Assembly: GCA_964419225.1 (NCBI GenBank)
Contig: CAYQPF010000010.1
Location: 1 to 64,000 of the forward strand
DNA from: CAYQPF01 sp964419225
Lineage (GTDB): Bacteria; Cloacimonadota; Cloacimonadia; Cloacimonadales; CAYQPF01
Direction: 5' to 3'
Length of the DNA stretch: 64,000 nucleotides
Shown here piece after piece: positions 45,655 to 54,165 of this stretch (its first letter is position 1; each line of letters begins with the position of its first letter). Below the pieces are notes generated by a model that was given only the letters and a program-made list of their open reading frames with translations, was not told the origin of the DNA and did no database searches. A program made the position numbers and the translations under genes.

Positions 45655-45702
45655 GGGGATTGCATTCCCTAATTATTCATATATTTGGGGAATGTAATCC
45701 CC
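45655..45702. repeat. GGGGATTGCATTCCCT hairpin
   Basis: Arms at 45655-45670 and 45687-45702 are inverse with one or two mismatches. Arm plus tail (ATTCCCTAATTATTGATTTT) recurs at 47063-47095 on the other side of the toxin-antitoxin genes. Confidence 0.65.
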
Positions 45703-45832
45703 TAATTATTGATTTTGTGTCGGTATCGGTTGATGCAGTGAAAGAAATAGCATCAGTATTAATTTAATACGGACTTTCACAGACTTTCAAGGACAAAGAA
45801 GAGAGTTGAAGGAAATAGAAAAATTGTCTGAA

Positions 45833-46528
45833 TTACGGATTAAAGGATTCCACAGTTGGGGTTAAAGAATTATCTCTGCCCAATACAATATCCTGGGAAA
45901 TAGCTTTTAGTAAACTACTGATATACAATAGGTCTGGCTGATTAATCCATAAAATTTGTTTCAAGAGGTCTGTGTTAAAAGTATTTATAATTTCTGCACA
46001 GTCAATTTCGTTAACCCAGGTATCCTTTTCCTGGGCAATTTTGAACATTGCCTCCCAATTGAAATTGTGTTTAAGGCTAATAAAGATAATATCCACAATG
46101 TCTTTTGCTTCATATCTGGCTAAAGCAGATAGTTTATTGGAGAGAATATTAAAAATATGATCGATCTTCACCTTTCCCTTATATGACAACTCACCGTAAT
46201 GATAGGGAACATCATTAACAAAATCCAGTTTTAAAGTGAGATTATCTTTATGAATATAAAAGCGGGCAAAATCACTTGCTTTATTGATTACTTCCAAAAC
46301 AAGTTCCTTATGCAAAAGAAAATAGTTTTCGAACTTGTTGATATAGTTCCGAAATTCTGCATTACTGTTTATAAACAAATCTATATCGTCTGAATAACGA
46401 TGGTTGAGATAAAATCTGCTTAATGCTGTTCCACCGGTCAAATAGAATGGCAATTCCAATTCCGATATCAGATCCAGAATTTTATCTTGCAGAGGATACA
46501 ATAGCTTCTGATAATAATCTGCGTGCAT
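45833..46528 (-). CDS. AbiEii-type nucleotidyltransferase toxin
   Basis: The 231-aa protein has the MNT-fold signature of the AbiEii/AbiGii toxin family: FYLTGGTALSRFYLNHRYSD + DIDLF, with G32-G33, R38 and the acidic triad D47, D48, D50. Family toxins modify RNA and act in abortive phage infection. GAGGT upstream supports ATG 46528; an in-frame start at 46543 would add five residues. It overlaps the preceding small gene by 47 bp, the usual sign of a toxin-antitoxin pair. The last residues and the stop codon fall in a fragment of the repeat that borders the locus (GTCTGAATTACGGATTAAAG, about 45825-45845), so the C-terminus may have been altered by insertion. Confidence 0.82.
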   Translation of the reverse strand: MHADYYQKLLYPLQDKILDLISELELPFYLTGGTALSRFYLNHRYSDDIDLFINSNAEFRNYINKFENYFLLHKELVLEVINKASDFARFYIHKDNLTLKLDFVNDVPYHYGELSYKGKVKIDHIFNILSNKLSALARYEAKDIVDIIFISLKHNFNWEAMFKIAQEKDTWVNEIDCAEIINTFNTDLLKQILWINQPDLLYISSLLKAISQDIVLGRDNSLTPTVESFNP

Positions 46529-46769
46529 TTTGATACCTCTCACGAAGAGCTTTTGATTTTATTTGTTTGATGACACTGTCTGAAAGAAAGTCCAGGATTT
46601 GGTCTGGAGGGAAACTCCTGATCAATTCATACCAGGAATAAGACATGAGCAGTTTTACATAAATTGAGCGGGTAAGAGGATCACTAAGATCATTCTTCAG
46701 AATCAAACCTTCTATTTCATCAGCAGTCAGGTTCGAATCCCATTGAATACGTTTGATATCAAGATCCAT
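46482..46769 (-). CDS. Putative antitoxin/partner of the AbiEii-type toxin
   Basis: The 95-aa protein is encoded upstream of and overlapping the toxin. It is mostly helical (EIEGLILKNDLSDPLTRSIY + VKLLMSYSWYELIRSFPPDQ). I do not recognise a family; the antitoxin role is inferred from order, size and overlap. GGAGAAG precedes the ATG at 46769. Confidence 0.65.
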   Translation of the reverse strand: MDLDIKRIQWDSNLTADEIEGLILKNDLSDPLTRSIYVKLLMSYSWYELIRSFPPDQILDFLSDSVIKQIKSKALRERYQNARRLLSEAIVSSAR

Positions 46770-46922
46770 ACTTCTCCCCTATTTTTACATATTCTCTTAA
46801 TAAAACTCAGCTATTATTTTCAAAATGCCTCTTGAAGGTCAAGAAAAATGATGAAGGGATGGGTTTAAAGAGCTTTACTGTGAATTGCACGAATTTCTCA
46901 AATTGGAAAGCGACATCTTTTC

Positions 46923-47010
46923 GTAGAGACGCATATTTGTCTCTTGGGGGACTAAGATGAGTTGAGACGCAAATGTCTTTATGAATTGAGACACAAATAT
47001 GCGTCTCTAC
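46923..47010. repeat. 88-bp hairpin element (GTAGAGACGCATATTTG)
   Basis: GTAGAGACGCATATTTGTCTC (46923-46943) and its inverse GAGACACAAATATGCGTCTC + TAC (46988-47010) are near-perfect arms. An internal GAGACGCAAATGTCTTTAT unit is a further degenerate copy. No ORF is inside. The motif GAGACGC-AAAT-GCGTCTC is a familiar type of dispersed bacterial palindrome. Confidence 0.75.
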
Positions 47011-47110
47011 AGGGCAGGAAATCCGGGAGTCAAAGCATGAGTGAGCGTATAATGCTTATTTCAGGGATTGCATTCCCTAATTATTGATTTTTGTTGCATT
47101 TTTCCCTTGA

Positions 47111-47325
47111 TAAGAATGACTCGGATTACAGGATTTCACGGAAAAATCTGTTGCTAAACTACTACTCCTATAATACCCAATTTGACTGGGAGTAAAAATA
47201 GTAACTTCCCATACATAATACACCACTCCCGGAAAATCAGTGCCATCCTCTCCCCATTTCCCTTATCTCACTGACACCTGATAACTGACACCTATTCTGC
47301 ATCCGTGATTCAGACAATCTCCCCT
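47111..47325. repeat. Hairpin-ended repeat, copy B
   Basis: From GGATTACAGGATTTCACGGA to GTGCCATCC (about 47116-47256) this is nearly identical to copy A, in the same orientation. The right part is interrupted by about 50 bp with CTGACACCTGATAACTGACA, then resumes with GCATCCGTGATTCAGACAAT. The rest of 46770-47480 has no gene. Confidence 0.8.
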
Positions 47326-47480
47326 TCCGTGATCTTATTTCGCTGTCCTTCAGAGACGGAACCCAAGTAGCAGCGATTGAAATTCTGAATTAGTATGCCA
47401 GAATTATGTGGAACACAGACAAAGAATCACTGAGAGATATTATTCACAGCTTTATGGAGATATAAGGATAACAGTATCTT

Positions 47481-48461
47481 CTATTTCAATGATTTAACGA
47501 CATCCACAAATTCTTTTGGAGGATTAAATTGAGGTGCATCATTTACTATTTCATAGGGCAAATCAGTCATTTTCCCATCATGATACCAATACATTTTATC
47601 ACTAATAGACCAAGGTCCATCTTTAAACATATTAGAGATTGTATAAATTAGGGGAAATATAACTTTTTGAACATCAGAATTTTCTATGGGATAGATAAGT
47701 AACATATGTCTGTCAGGAACTCCAATTATTGCTCCTTTTGAACCAATATATTTTGATAACAGGGGCTTATCAAGTAGGATATTTGCTGTAAAAACCTGTT
47801 CGCTGAGAATTGTCCAGAGTTTTTGTCCTTTAACCATATCTTCCTGTTTTATCTCCAACGGGTACTTTTCTTTTATGTTATTAAATCCTATTTCAAATAA
47901 TTCATCCTCAGACTTGTTCCATTTTTGGATATCTTCGGGTTTTACATTAGTTGTTGCTGATGGTTGATCAAATATTAACATTTCTACTAGATCATCAGCA
48001 ATATATTTAAGGATAATACTATTTTCTCCTTTAATATCAATTACATTGTCAATATAGTCTTTGGAATATATCCTGACACCAAGATATTGTTTCACTTTAT
48101 TAAAATCACAAATATCTTCCCTGAGTTGTTTATCAAACTTAGCTGACTCAATTAATTTTTCATAATGTGAGTTTATTATTTCCTGCCAAAGTTTAGAGTC
48201 ATCCTGTTTGCAATCTTGAGCAAGATTTAATAAACCATAGAAGCCATCTAAATTAAAATCATTTTTTTCTGGGTAAACAACACCATCTTCAATCTTAATT
48301 TTAATATTTTTGCTTTTAAAATATTTTTCTACATAATTAATGAAGAGATTATACTCCTTTTTGTTAAAGAAATTAGCCCATTCAGGGACTTCTCTGTTTT
48401 GAGATTTGCCGGTTAAGAAAGTTGAAAACAATAAAAAGGCTGATAAAAAGATATTACGCAT
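47481..48461 (-). CDS. Secreted protein of unknown function, DUF1444-like
   Basis: A signal peptide (MRNIFLSAFLLFSTFLTGKS) is followed by a 300-residue globular part. The pattern of the C-terminal half (WTILSEQVFTANILLDKPLL, GAIIGVPDRHMLLIYPIE) resembles DUF1444/YtpQ proteins, but these are usually cytoplasmic, so the match is tentative. GGAGGG upstream sets the start at 48461; an in-frame start at 48479 adds six residues. It has its own promoter and is divergent from rpsU. Confidence 0.6.
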   Translation of the reverse strand: MRNIFLSAFLLFSTFLTGKSQNREVPEWANFFNKKEYNLFINYVEKYFKSKNIKIKIEDGVVYPEKNDFNLDGFYGLLNLAQDCKQDDSKLWQEIINSHYEKLIESAKFDKQLREDICDFNKVKQYLGVRIYSKDYIDNVIDIKGENSIILKYIADDLVEMLIFDQPSATTNVKPEDIQKWNKSEDELFEIGFNNIKEKYPLEIKQEDMVKGQKLWTILSEQVFTANILLDKPLLSKYIGSKGAIIGVPDRHMLLIYPIENSDVQKVIFPLIYTISNMFKDGPWSISDKMYWYHDGKMTDLPYEIVNDAPQFNPPKEFVDVVKSLK

Positions 48462-48497
48462 TAAACCCTCCATTGACAAACATTTTCATATTTTTAC

Positions 48498-48526
48498 AAT
48501 TTATTAAATTAATACACTTTTGTCAA
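48498..48526 (-). promoter_or_regulatory. Promoter of the DUF1444-like gene
   Basis: On the minus strand TTGACA (48521-48526), a 17-bp spacer and TAAATT (48498-48503), 36 bp upstream of the start. Confidence 0.6.
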
Positions 48527-48579
48527 TTTTTTGTTCTGTGCTTATTTACTATATTTAGCAGAGATATGGAAATGTGTAC

Positions 48580-48607
48580 TTGACAGAATAGCGTTTGGAA
48601 ATAAAAG
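48580..48607 (+). promoter_or_regulatory. Promoter of rpsU operon
   Basis: TTGACA (48580-48585), a 16-bp spacer and TAAAAG (48602-48607). The -10 is weak; the position, 30 bp before the start, is right. Confidence 0.45.
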
Positions 48608-48637
48608 TGTAAAAAAAAGTAAAAAGGGGGTGAGAAT

Positions 48638-48841
48638 ATGCCAACAACTGTAGCAAGAGACGGAGAACCTTTTGAAATTACTCTCAAAAGATTTAAGAAA
48701 AAATGTGAAAAGGCTGCAATCCTTTCAGATATAAAAAAGCATCAGGCTTACGAAAAGCCAAGCGTTAAGAAAAAAAGAAAAGAAAATGCAGCGTCACGCA
48801 AAGCGATTAAGAATGCACGCAAATTGGAGAAATACTCTTAA
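48638..48841 (+). CDS. rpsU: 30S ribosomal protein S21
   Basis: S21 is a small-subunit protein needed for initiation. 67 aa, with EPFEITLKRFKKKCEKAAIL at the N-terminal half and a very basic tail (KKKRKENAASRKAIKNARKL). AAAGGGGGTG precedes the ATG. First gene of the rpsU...dnaG-rpoD cluster; the stop codon overlaps the yqeY start as TAATG. Confidence 0.96.
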   Translation: MPTTVARDGEPFEITLKRFKKKCEKAAILSDIKKHQAYEKPSVKKKRKENAASRKAIKNARKLEKYS

Positions 48842-49281
48842 TGATACTCAGAATATCTGAAGAAATTAAGACTGCAATGAAAGAGCAGAACAAAGAAAGA
48901 CTGTTAGTCCTTCGCTCTTTGAAGACAGAGTTAAAGAACAAAGAGATCGACTTGTGCCGTCCCTTGACGGAAGAAGAAGGTCTGGATGTAGTACGGAGAT
49001 GTGTAAAGTCCAGGGAACAAGCCATCGAACTTTATGAGAAAGGCGGCAGACCTGAATTGGCATTGAAGGAAAAAGAGGAAATAGCTTTACTACAGGTTTA
49101 TTTACCTCAGACTTTAACCGAGGAAGAAATTGAGAAGGAAGTGGATTTGGCGATTCAGGAAAATCCGGAAATCACTGTCAAAGATATGGGTAAACTGATG
49201 AAAATCCTTTCAGCCAAACTCGGCAGTCGTGCAGACGGAAAGACTCTGAGCTCGATCGTCAGAAAAAAGCTTAGTACTTAA
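48841..49281 (+). CDS. yqeY: YqeY/GatB-related domain protein
   Basis: The 146-aa protein matches the YqeY family, which shares the tRNA-binding tail domain of GatB and is commonly encoded next to rpsU. Motifs: IKTAMKEQNKERLLVLRSLK + TELKNKEI, VVRRCVKSREQAIELYEKGG, EKEEIALLQVYLPQTLTEEE, GKLMKILSAKLGSRADGK. Exact function is not established. It overlaps rpsU by one base. Confidence 0.93.
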   Translation: MILRISEEIKTAMKEQNKERLLVLRSLKTELKNKEIDLCRPLTEEEGLDVVRRCVKSREQAIELYEKGGRPELALKEKEEIALLQVYLPQTLTEEEIEKEVDLAIQENPEITVKDMGKLMKILSAKLGSRADGKTLSSIVRKKLST

Positions 49282-49289
49282 GTAATTTT

Positions 49290-49313
49290 AGGGAGCTCTG
49301 CTCCCTTTTTTTT
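49290..49313 (+). terminator. Intrinsic terminator after yqeY
   Basis: GGGAGC-TCT-GCTCCC (49291-49305) is followed by nine T. It may separate rpsU-yqeY from the downstream genes. Confidence 0.85.
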
Positions 49314-49336
49314 TAGTTTTAAGATGAGGGTTTACC

Positions 49337-49861
49337 ATGGAAATACTTGATATTATACTTTTGTTGTTTTTGTTTTTACTTGCCTACAAGGGTTATCGTA
49401 AAGGATTGATCGCAGCAGTTATTTATTGGGTCGGTCTCATCTCAGCAGTAATACTCATTGCGAAATTCAGTCCGTTAGTCCGTTTAGGTTTGATTAACAA
49501 ATTTCATTTAGGCATTATCACCTCTACCCTGCTTTCCTATATTTTGATCTTTGTCCTGATCATGCTCTTAGGTAAAATTTTGGCACTTCTGCTGGATAAG
49601 CTTGTGCACATGGTGAAGCTAAGTCAGTTGAACAGGATTTTAGGCAGTTTGATGGGAATACTGAACGGGTTTCTGGTGATCATGATCCTGCTTTTATTGT
49701 TGGATATGATGCCGTTTGTCAAGCCTATTCAACGTTGGGCAAACAGTTCCAAAGTAGTAGTAGCCACCAGAGTACTGATGGAAGATATGCGGGTGAATGT
49801 ATTCCACAAAATCAACCCTGAGAAAAATACAGGAAAACATAAAGCGAAGAAAGTGATTTAA
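49337..49861 (+). CDS. CvpA family membrane protein
   Basis: A 174-aa inner-membrane protein with four hydrophobic segments (about 3-22, 30-48, 58-82, 100-125). CvpA pattern: LDIILLLFLFLLAYKGYRKG + LIAAVIYWVGL and LNRILGSLMGILNGFLVI. CvpA proteins are linked to colicin V production and to envelope stress tolerance; their molecular function is unknown. In many genomes cvpA precedes mutS2, as here. A GTGTCAGGTGCCAGGTGTCA repeat starts a few bases after its stop. Confidence 0.9.
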   Translation: MEILDIILLLFLFLLAYKGYRKGLIAAVIYWVGLISAVILIAKFSPLVRLGLINKFHLGIITSTLLSYILIFVLIMLLGKILALLLDKLVHMVKLSQLNRILGSLMGILNGFLVIMILLLLLDMMPFVKPIQRWANSSKVVVATRVLMEDMRVNVFHKINPEKNTGKHKAKKVI

Positions 49862-49867
49862 GAGAAA

Positions 49868-50030
49868 GGTGTCAGGTGCCAGGTGTCAGTAACTAAGTCA
49901 TGAGTTTGGAAAATGGGATGGATTAAGAATTGAGTAGAGAAAAAAGAAACACAGACTTACACAGACTGTCACGGACGAACAAGGACAGAGAAAGAGATCT
50001 ACAGCCTTAATTGGAAGTAATAGAATGAGA
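49868..50030. repeat. Short repeats between cvpA and mutS2
   Basis: GTGTCAGGTGCCAGGTGTCA (49868-49887) is followed by ACACAGACTTACACAGACTG with two more degenerate units and the tail AAAGAGATCTACAGCC (about 49947-50008). Same families as at 15379-15480, in the same order. Confidence 0.7.
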
Positions 50031-50095
50031 CAATTGCCAGAGGAAAAAATTAAAAAATAACTTTGAGATTTGTTGTTTTTACACAGGAGTCATAG

Positions 50096-52441
50096 ATGAT
50101 CAGCGAAACTCATCTCGAATATAATAAAGTAATAGCTTTAATAGCCGCAGAATGTCATTCCGAATTCGGAAAAGAACTTGTCAGAGCTCTTAAGCCTAAA
50201 ACAGATATCAATCAAATCAAAGAACATTTAGACTTATGTGAAGAAGTAATAGAAATTCAGAAACATTTTTTTGATCTGGATTTTGAGTACCTTTTTCCTT
50301 TAGAGCTAATTCTGGACAGACCTACCCTTGATATTCTCACCTATGAAGAATTCAAGGATATCTATCATACTGCTCAGAAAGGAAATGAAGTAATCAGCCG
50401 TCAGGAAGAAACAAAAGACTTTAAGCGGTTTACCCGCAAGGTTAAATCTCTGACAGAATTGCCCAACATCGAGAAAAGATTTACCCAGATCTATGATCCG
50501 CAAGGGGAAATTCTGGACAATGCCTCTCCCCAACTGTCTGCGATCCGCAAGAGACAAAGACAGGTCAGAGAAAACATCGTGGGAGTACTTGGCAAGAAAC
50601 TCCGGGATACTGGAATGGAAAAATTCCTGGCCGATAAGATCGTAACCCAGAGAGATGACAGGTTTGTTATCCTTTTGAAAGACAGTTCCGTCAGTTTTGT
50701 GCAAGGGATAGTTCATGACAAATCTACTACCAAATCTTCAGTATATTTTGAACCGACTGAAGTGATTGGTTTGAATAATGAAGTCAATACTTTGAAAGGT
50801 GATGAGAAGAGAGAGATCTTCCGCATTTTAAGAGAATATACAGAAGAGATCTTTTCAGTTAAATCCAATTTACTGCATAATTGCTTAGTTCTGCAGGAAC
50901 TGGATTATTTCTTTGGAATAGGCAGATATTCCCGCAAGATCGAAGCGAGAAAACCTGATATTCTGAATGAACCCAAGATCAAGATGGTGAAAGCCAGACA
51001 TCCTTTATTGATAACCAGACTGGGCAATATCAGCAAAGTCATACCTTTTGATGCTGAGTTAGGTTATGATTACAGGTTATTACTGATTTCAGGACCGAAC
51101 ACAGGCGGAAAGACAATCACACTTAAGGCTATCGGTTTATTGACAGCCATGGCTTTATCCGGGCTTCCTATCTGTGCAGGTTGGGGTACAGAGATCGGAG
51201 TATTTGACAATATCCTGGCAGACATTGGCGATAATCAATCCTTAGAGAATTCCTTATCGACTTTTGCTGCTCACATCGAGAATATTAAGACAATGATCCA
51301 GAACGGCAACAGCAGATCACTGGTGCTGATAGATGAAATTGGTTCAGCGACAGACCCGGAACAGGGTTCTGCTCTGGCACAGGCTATCATTGAAGAACTA
51401 GTACGTAAGCAGGTGCTGGGAGTTATCACAACACATTACACATCATTGAAGTTATTTGTCGAAAAGACAGAAGGCTGTATCAATGCAGCGATGCATTTTG
51501 ATCCGGAAAAACATTTACCGACCTATCAATTCAAACTGGGTTTACCGGGAAACAGTTTTGCCATAGAAGTGGCTTCTCATCTCGGACTACCGGAAGAGTT
51601 GATCAAGAGAGCCCAGGAATTGACGGGACAGGAGAATATTCAGTTAACAGAGCTGATTCGTAAAGTAAATGAAGAGAAGAAGAATCTTTCACGGCACAAT
51701 TACGAGATGGAATTGAAGATGAAGCTGATGGAAAGGAAAGCCGGGGAGTACGAGCAGAAGATCAATGATTTTGAAAATGAGAAGAAAGCATTAAAGAAAA
51801 AAGCCCTGCAGGAAGCTTCCGACTATTTAACAGTCATCCAGAGACAGTTAACGGAAGAATTTGACATTATTAAAAAAGAAGCAAAAGAGACGAAAAAGAG
51901 TAAGCTGAACGATCTGAATGATCTTGTTCAGGAATACCATTCCGAAGTTGGAGAAAAACTGGATACTTTGAAGGGTAACCAGAAAGTGCGGATCAAGAAA
52001 CCGGAAACCGGGATGAAAGTCTGGGTTAAGTCTTTGGATGCAAAGGCGACAATAGCAGAGATCAATAAAGATAGTTCCAAGGTTGAGCTGAATGGGATCT
52101 TTTTCACAGTAAAGAATGATGATCTATTCTTCAACAAAGAACAGCCTGTATTTGAGCAACCGGTTCAAAACAGAGGTATGCGAACAGAAACAAAAGAAAT
52201 CAAGACAGAATTGAAACTGCTCGGTCTTACTTTCGAAGAAGCGTTGCCATTGCTGGAAGCTTTTCTGGATGATGCTATGCTGGCAGGTTTGAATAAAGTG
52301 CGGGTAGTTAATGGTAAAGGCACAGGAGTACTGAGAAGTAAAGTCAGAGGCTATCTGAGAAAGAATAAAAAAGTTGTGGAATTCTATACACCGGCACAGG
52401 AAGCAGGTGGTGACGGCGTGACGGTAGTGAGTTTCAACTAA
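50096..52441 (+). CDS. mutS2: MutS2 family ATPase with degenerate Smr domain
   Basis: MutS2 acts on branched DNA and, in Bacillus, on collided ribosomes. 781 aa: N-terminal core and clamp, Walker A GPNTGGKT near residues 333-340, Walker B VLIDEIGSATDPEQG, long coiled coil (about 515-640), KOW-like segment, and C-terminal Smr domain (about 705-780). The Smr nuclease motifs are altered: LDLRG is LKLLG and HGKGTG is NGKGTG (Asn near 738), while FLDDA and GVLRSKV remain. ATP hydrolysis should be intact; Smr nicking may be lost. CAGGAGT precedes the ATG. The stop overlaps the dnaG start as TAATG. Confidence 0.95.
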   Translation: MISETHLEYNKVIALIAAECHSEFGKELVRALKPKTDINQIKEHLDLCEEVIEIQKHFFDLDFEYLFPLELILDRPTLDILTYEEFKDIYHTAQKGNEVISRQEETKDFKRFTRKVKSLTELPNIEKRFTQIYDPQGEILDNASPQLSAIRKRQRQVRENIVGVLGKKLRDTGMEKFLADKIVTQRDDRFVILLKDSSVSFVQGIVHDKSTTKSSVYFEPTEVIGLNNEVNTLKGDEKREIFRILREYTEEIFSVKSNLLHNCLVLQELDYFFGIGRYSRKIEARKPDILNEPKIKMVKARHPLLITRLGNISKVIPFDAELGYDYRLLLISGPNTGGKTITLKAIGLLTAMALSGLPICAGWGTEIGVFDNILADIGDNQSLENSLSTFAAHIENIKTMIQNGNSRSLVLIDEIGSATDPEQGSALAQAIIEELVRKQVLGVITTHYTSLKLFVEKTEGCINAAMHFDPEKHLPTYQFKLGLPGNSFAIEVASHLGLPEELIKRAQELTGQENIQLTELIRKVNEEKKNLSRHNYEMELKMKLMERKAGEYEQKINDFENEKKALKKKALQEASDYLTVIQRQLTEEFDIIKKEAKETKKSKLNDLNDLVQEYHSEVGEKLDTLKGNQKVRIKKPETGMKVWVKSLDAKATIAEINKDSSKVELNGIFFTVKNDDLFFNKEQPVFEQPVQNRGMRTETKEIKTELKLLGLTFEEALPLLEAFLDDAMLAGLNKVRVVNGKGTGVLRSKVRGYLRKNKKVVEFYTPAQEAGGDGVTVVSFN

Positions 52442-54150
52442 TGGATACAACATTATTAGACCGGATTCGGGAAGGCATCAACATAGTCGATCTGATCGGC
52501 AGTTATTTACCTTTAAAGAAATCCGGGACGAATTATAAAGCAAGATGTCCTTTTCATGAGGAAAAGACCGGCTCATTCATGGTGAGTGAGACCAAGCAGA
52601 TCTACCGTTGTTTCGGCTGCGGGAAATCCGGCAATGTTTTTACATTCCTAAGGGATTATGAAAGGATCACATTTTTTGATGCAGTGAAGAAACTGGCTGA
52701 GAGACTGGGAATCAGTATTCAGGAAACTCAGGTGAATACGATCAAGAAAACCAGGATGGATCTTCTTTTTACGATCAATCGTCTTGCCACGGATTATTAT
52801 AAACAGAATTTAAGATTACCTACTTCAGAATTAACCAGATTTATTGAGCAGAGAAAATTGACGCTGGAGATAATGGAGAAGTTCGAGCTGGGTTATGCAC
52901 CGGACAGTTATGGTGGTTTAAAGAATTATTTACAGAAGAATGAAATAAATACCCAGATCTTTGAAAGCTGCGGATTATTCATCAGAACAGATATGGGTAT
53001 GACAGACAGATTCAGGAACAGGCTGGTCTTCCCCATTCATGCAGCATCTGGAAAAGTTGTGGCGTTCAGTGCGAGAGTACTTCTCAATGAGCAGCCAGGT
53101 GGAAAATATGTTAACTCACCGACCACCGATCTTTATACGAAAGGCAAGGAGTTGTACGGGTTATTTGAAACCAGACATGACATAGCGAAGAAGAATTTTG
53201 TTCTGATCTGTGAAGGCAATATTGATTTTCTCAGGCTTTACGCATATGGCTTTAAGAACAGTGTAGCCTCATTGGGAACAGCGTTAACAGTTGAGCAGGT
53301 GTTTTTACTGAGCCGATACACCCAGAATTTCTATATTATCAATGACGGGGACAGTGCAGGACAGAAGGCAACACTCCGTTCTGCCGGTCTGATCATTCAG
53401 AAAGGCTATTCTGTGAAGATTGTTGATCTGCCGATGGGAGAAGATCCGGACACCTTTTTATTGAAGAAAGGTGCAGAAGCTTTGCAGGTTTTAATTGATC
53501 AGGCAGTTACTCTGCCGGAATTTACGAAAAATTCTCAGAATCTGGAAATGACAGAGAAAGAGAAGATCACATTCTTGAAAGAAATCGGAGATTCGACTAC
53601 AGATGAATTGTCGAGAGAGCTTTTTATAAAGGAAGTGGCAAAAGTTTTCGGAATTCATCAGACAGCTTTAGAAAAGAGAACTGACAGGCCAAAACCGGTA
53701 GAAAGTAAGCCTGTTGATGAAAGTAAAGAGTATTTGGAAGAGAAAGAATATCTGAAATTACTCTTAAATGATAAAGAAATAAATAAAAGACTTGCGGAAG
53801 AGCTAAATTCTGATTATTTTTTTAATGAAAGATATAGAAACCTATATCTTTTATTGACAGAAAAACAGCTCTTTGAGTTTGTTGATAATCCAGCTTTACT
53901 GCTGGAAAAGATTGAAGATGAGAAATTAAATTTATTAATGGCAAGTTTGCTAATGGATGAATCCTTAGTAATGACCGAGGCTGAGATTATTAATCAAATG
54001 AAATTGAAGAAGCTGAGAAGAGATTTAAATATTGTTACTAAGCAGATGAATCAAAATGTAGAGGATATGGAATTATTCGAGAAAAAGCAATTTTTATCTC
54101 GGGAAATTAGAAGATTAAGTAATAAAGTAGTAAATAAGACTTTGTTTTAA
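52441..54150 (+). CDS. dnaG: DNA primase
   Basis: DnaG makes RNA primers at the replication fork. CHC2 zinc finger: C36, H39, C57, C60 (RCPFHEEKTGSF ... YRCFGCGKSGN). TOPRIM core: CEGNIDFLRLYAYG near residue 258, VASLGTALTVEQV, and the metal-binding INDGDSAGQKA at about 300-310. A helicase-binding C-terminal part follows (about 430-569), shorter than E. coli. 569 aa. One-base overlap with mutS2, 15 bp before rpoD. Confidence 0.97.
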   Translation: MDTTLLDRIREGINIVDLIGSYLPLKKSGTNYKARCPFHEEKTGSFMVSETKQIYRCFGCGKSGNVFTFLRDYERITFFDAVKKLAERLGISIQETQVNTIKKTRMDLLFTINRLATDYYKQNLRLPTSELTRFIEQRKLTLEIMEKFELGYAPDSYGGLKNYLQKNEINTQIFESCGLFIRTDMGMTDRFRNRLVFPIHAASGKVVAFSARVLLNEQPGGKYVNSPTTDLYTKGKELYGLFETRHDIAKKNFVLICEGNIDFLRLYAYGFKNSVASLGTALTVEQVFLLSRYTQNFYIINDGDSAGQKATLRSAGLIIQKGYSVKIVDLPMGEDPDTFLLKKGAEALQVLIDQAVTLPEFTKNSQNLEMTEKEKITFLKEIGDSTTDELSRELFIKEVAKVFGIHQTALEKRTDRPKPVESKPVDESKEYLEEKEYLKLLLNDKEINKRLAEELNSDYFFNERYRNLYLLLTEKQLFEFVDNPALLLEKIEDEKLNLLMASLLMDESLVMTEAEIINQMKLKKLRRDLNIVTKQMNQNVEDMELFEKKQFLSREIRRLSNKVVNKTLF

Positions 54151-54165
54151 AACCAAAGGAGTATT

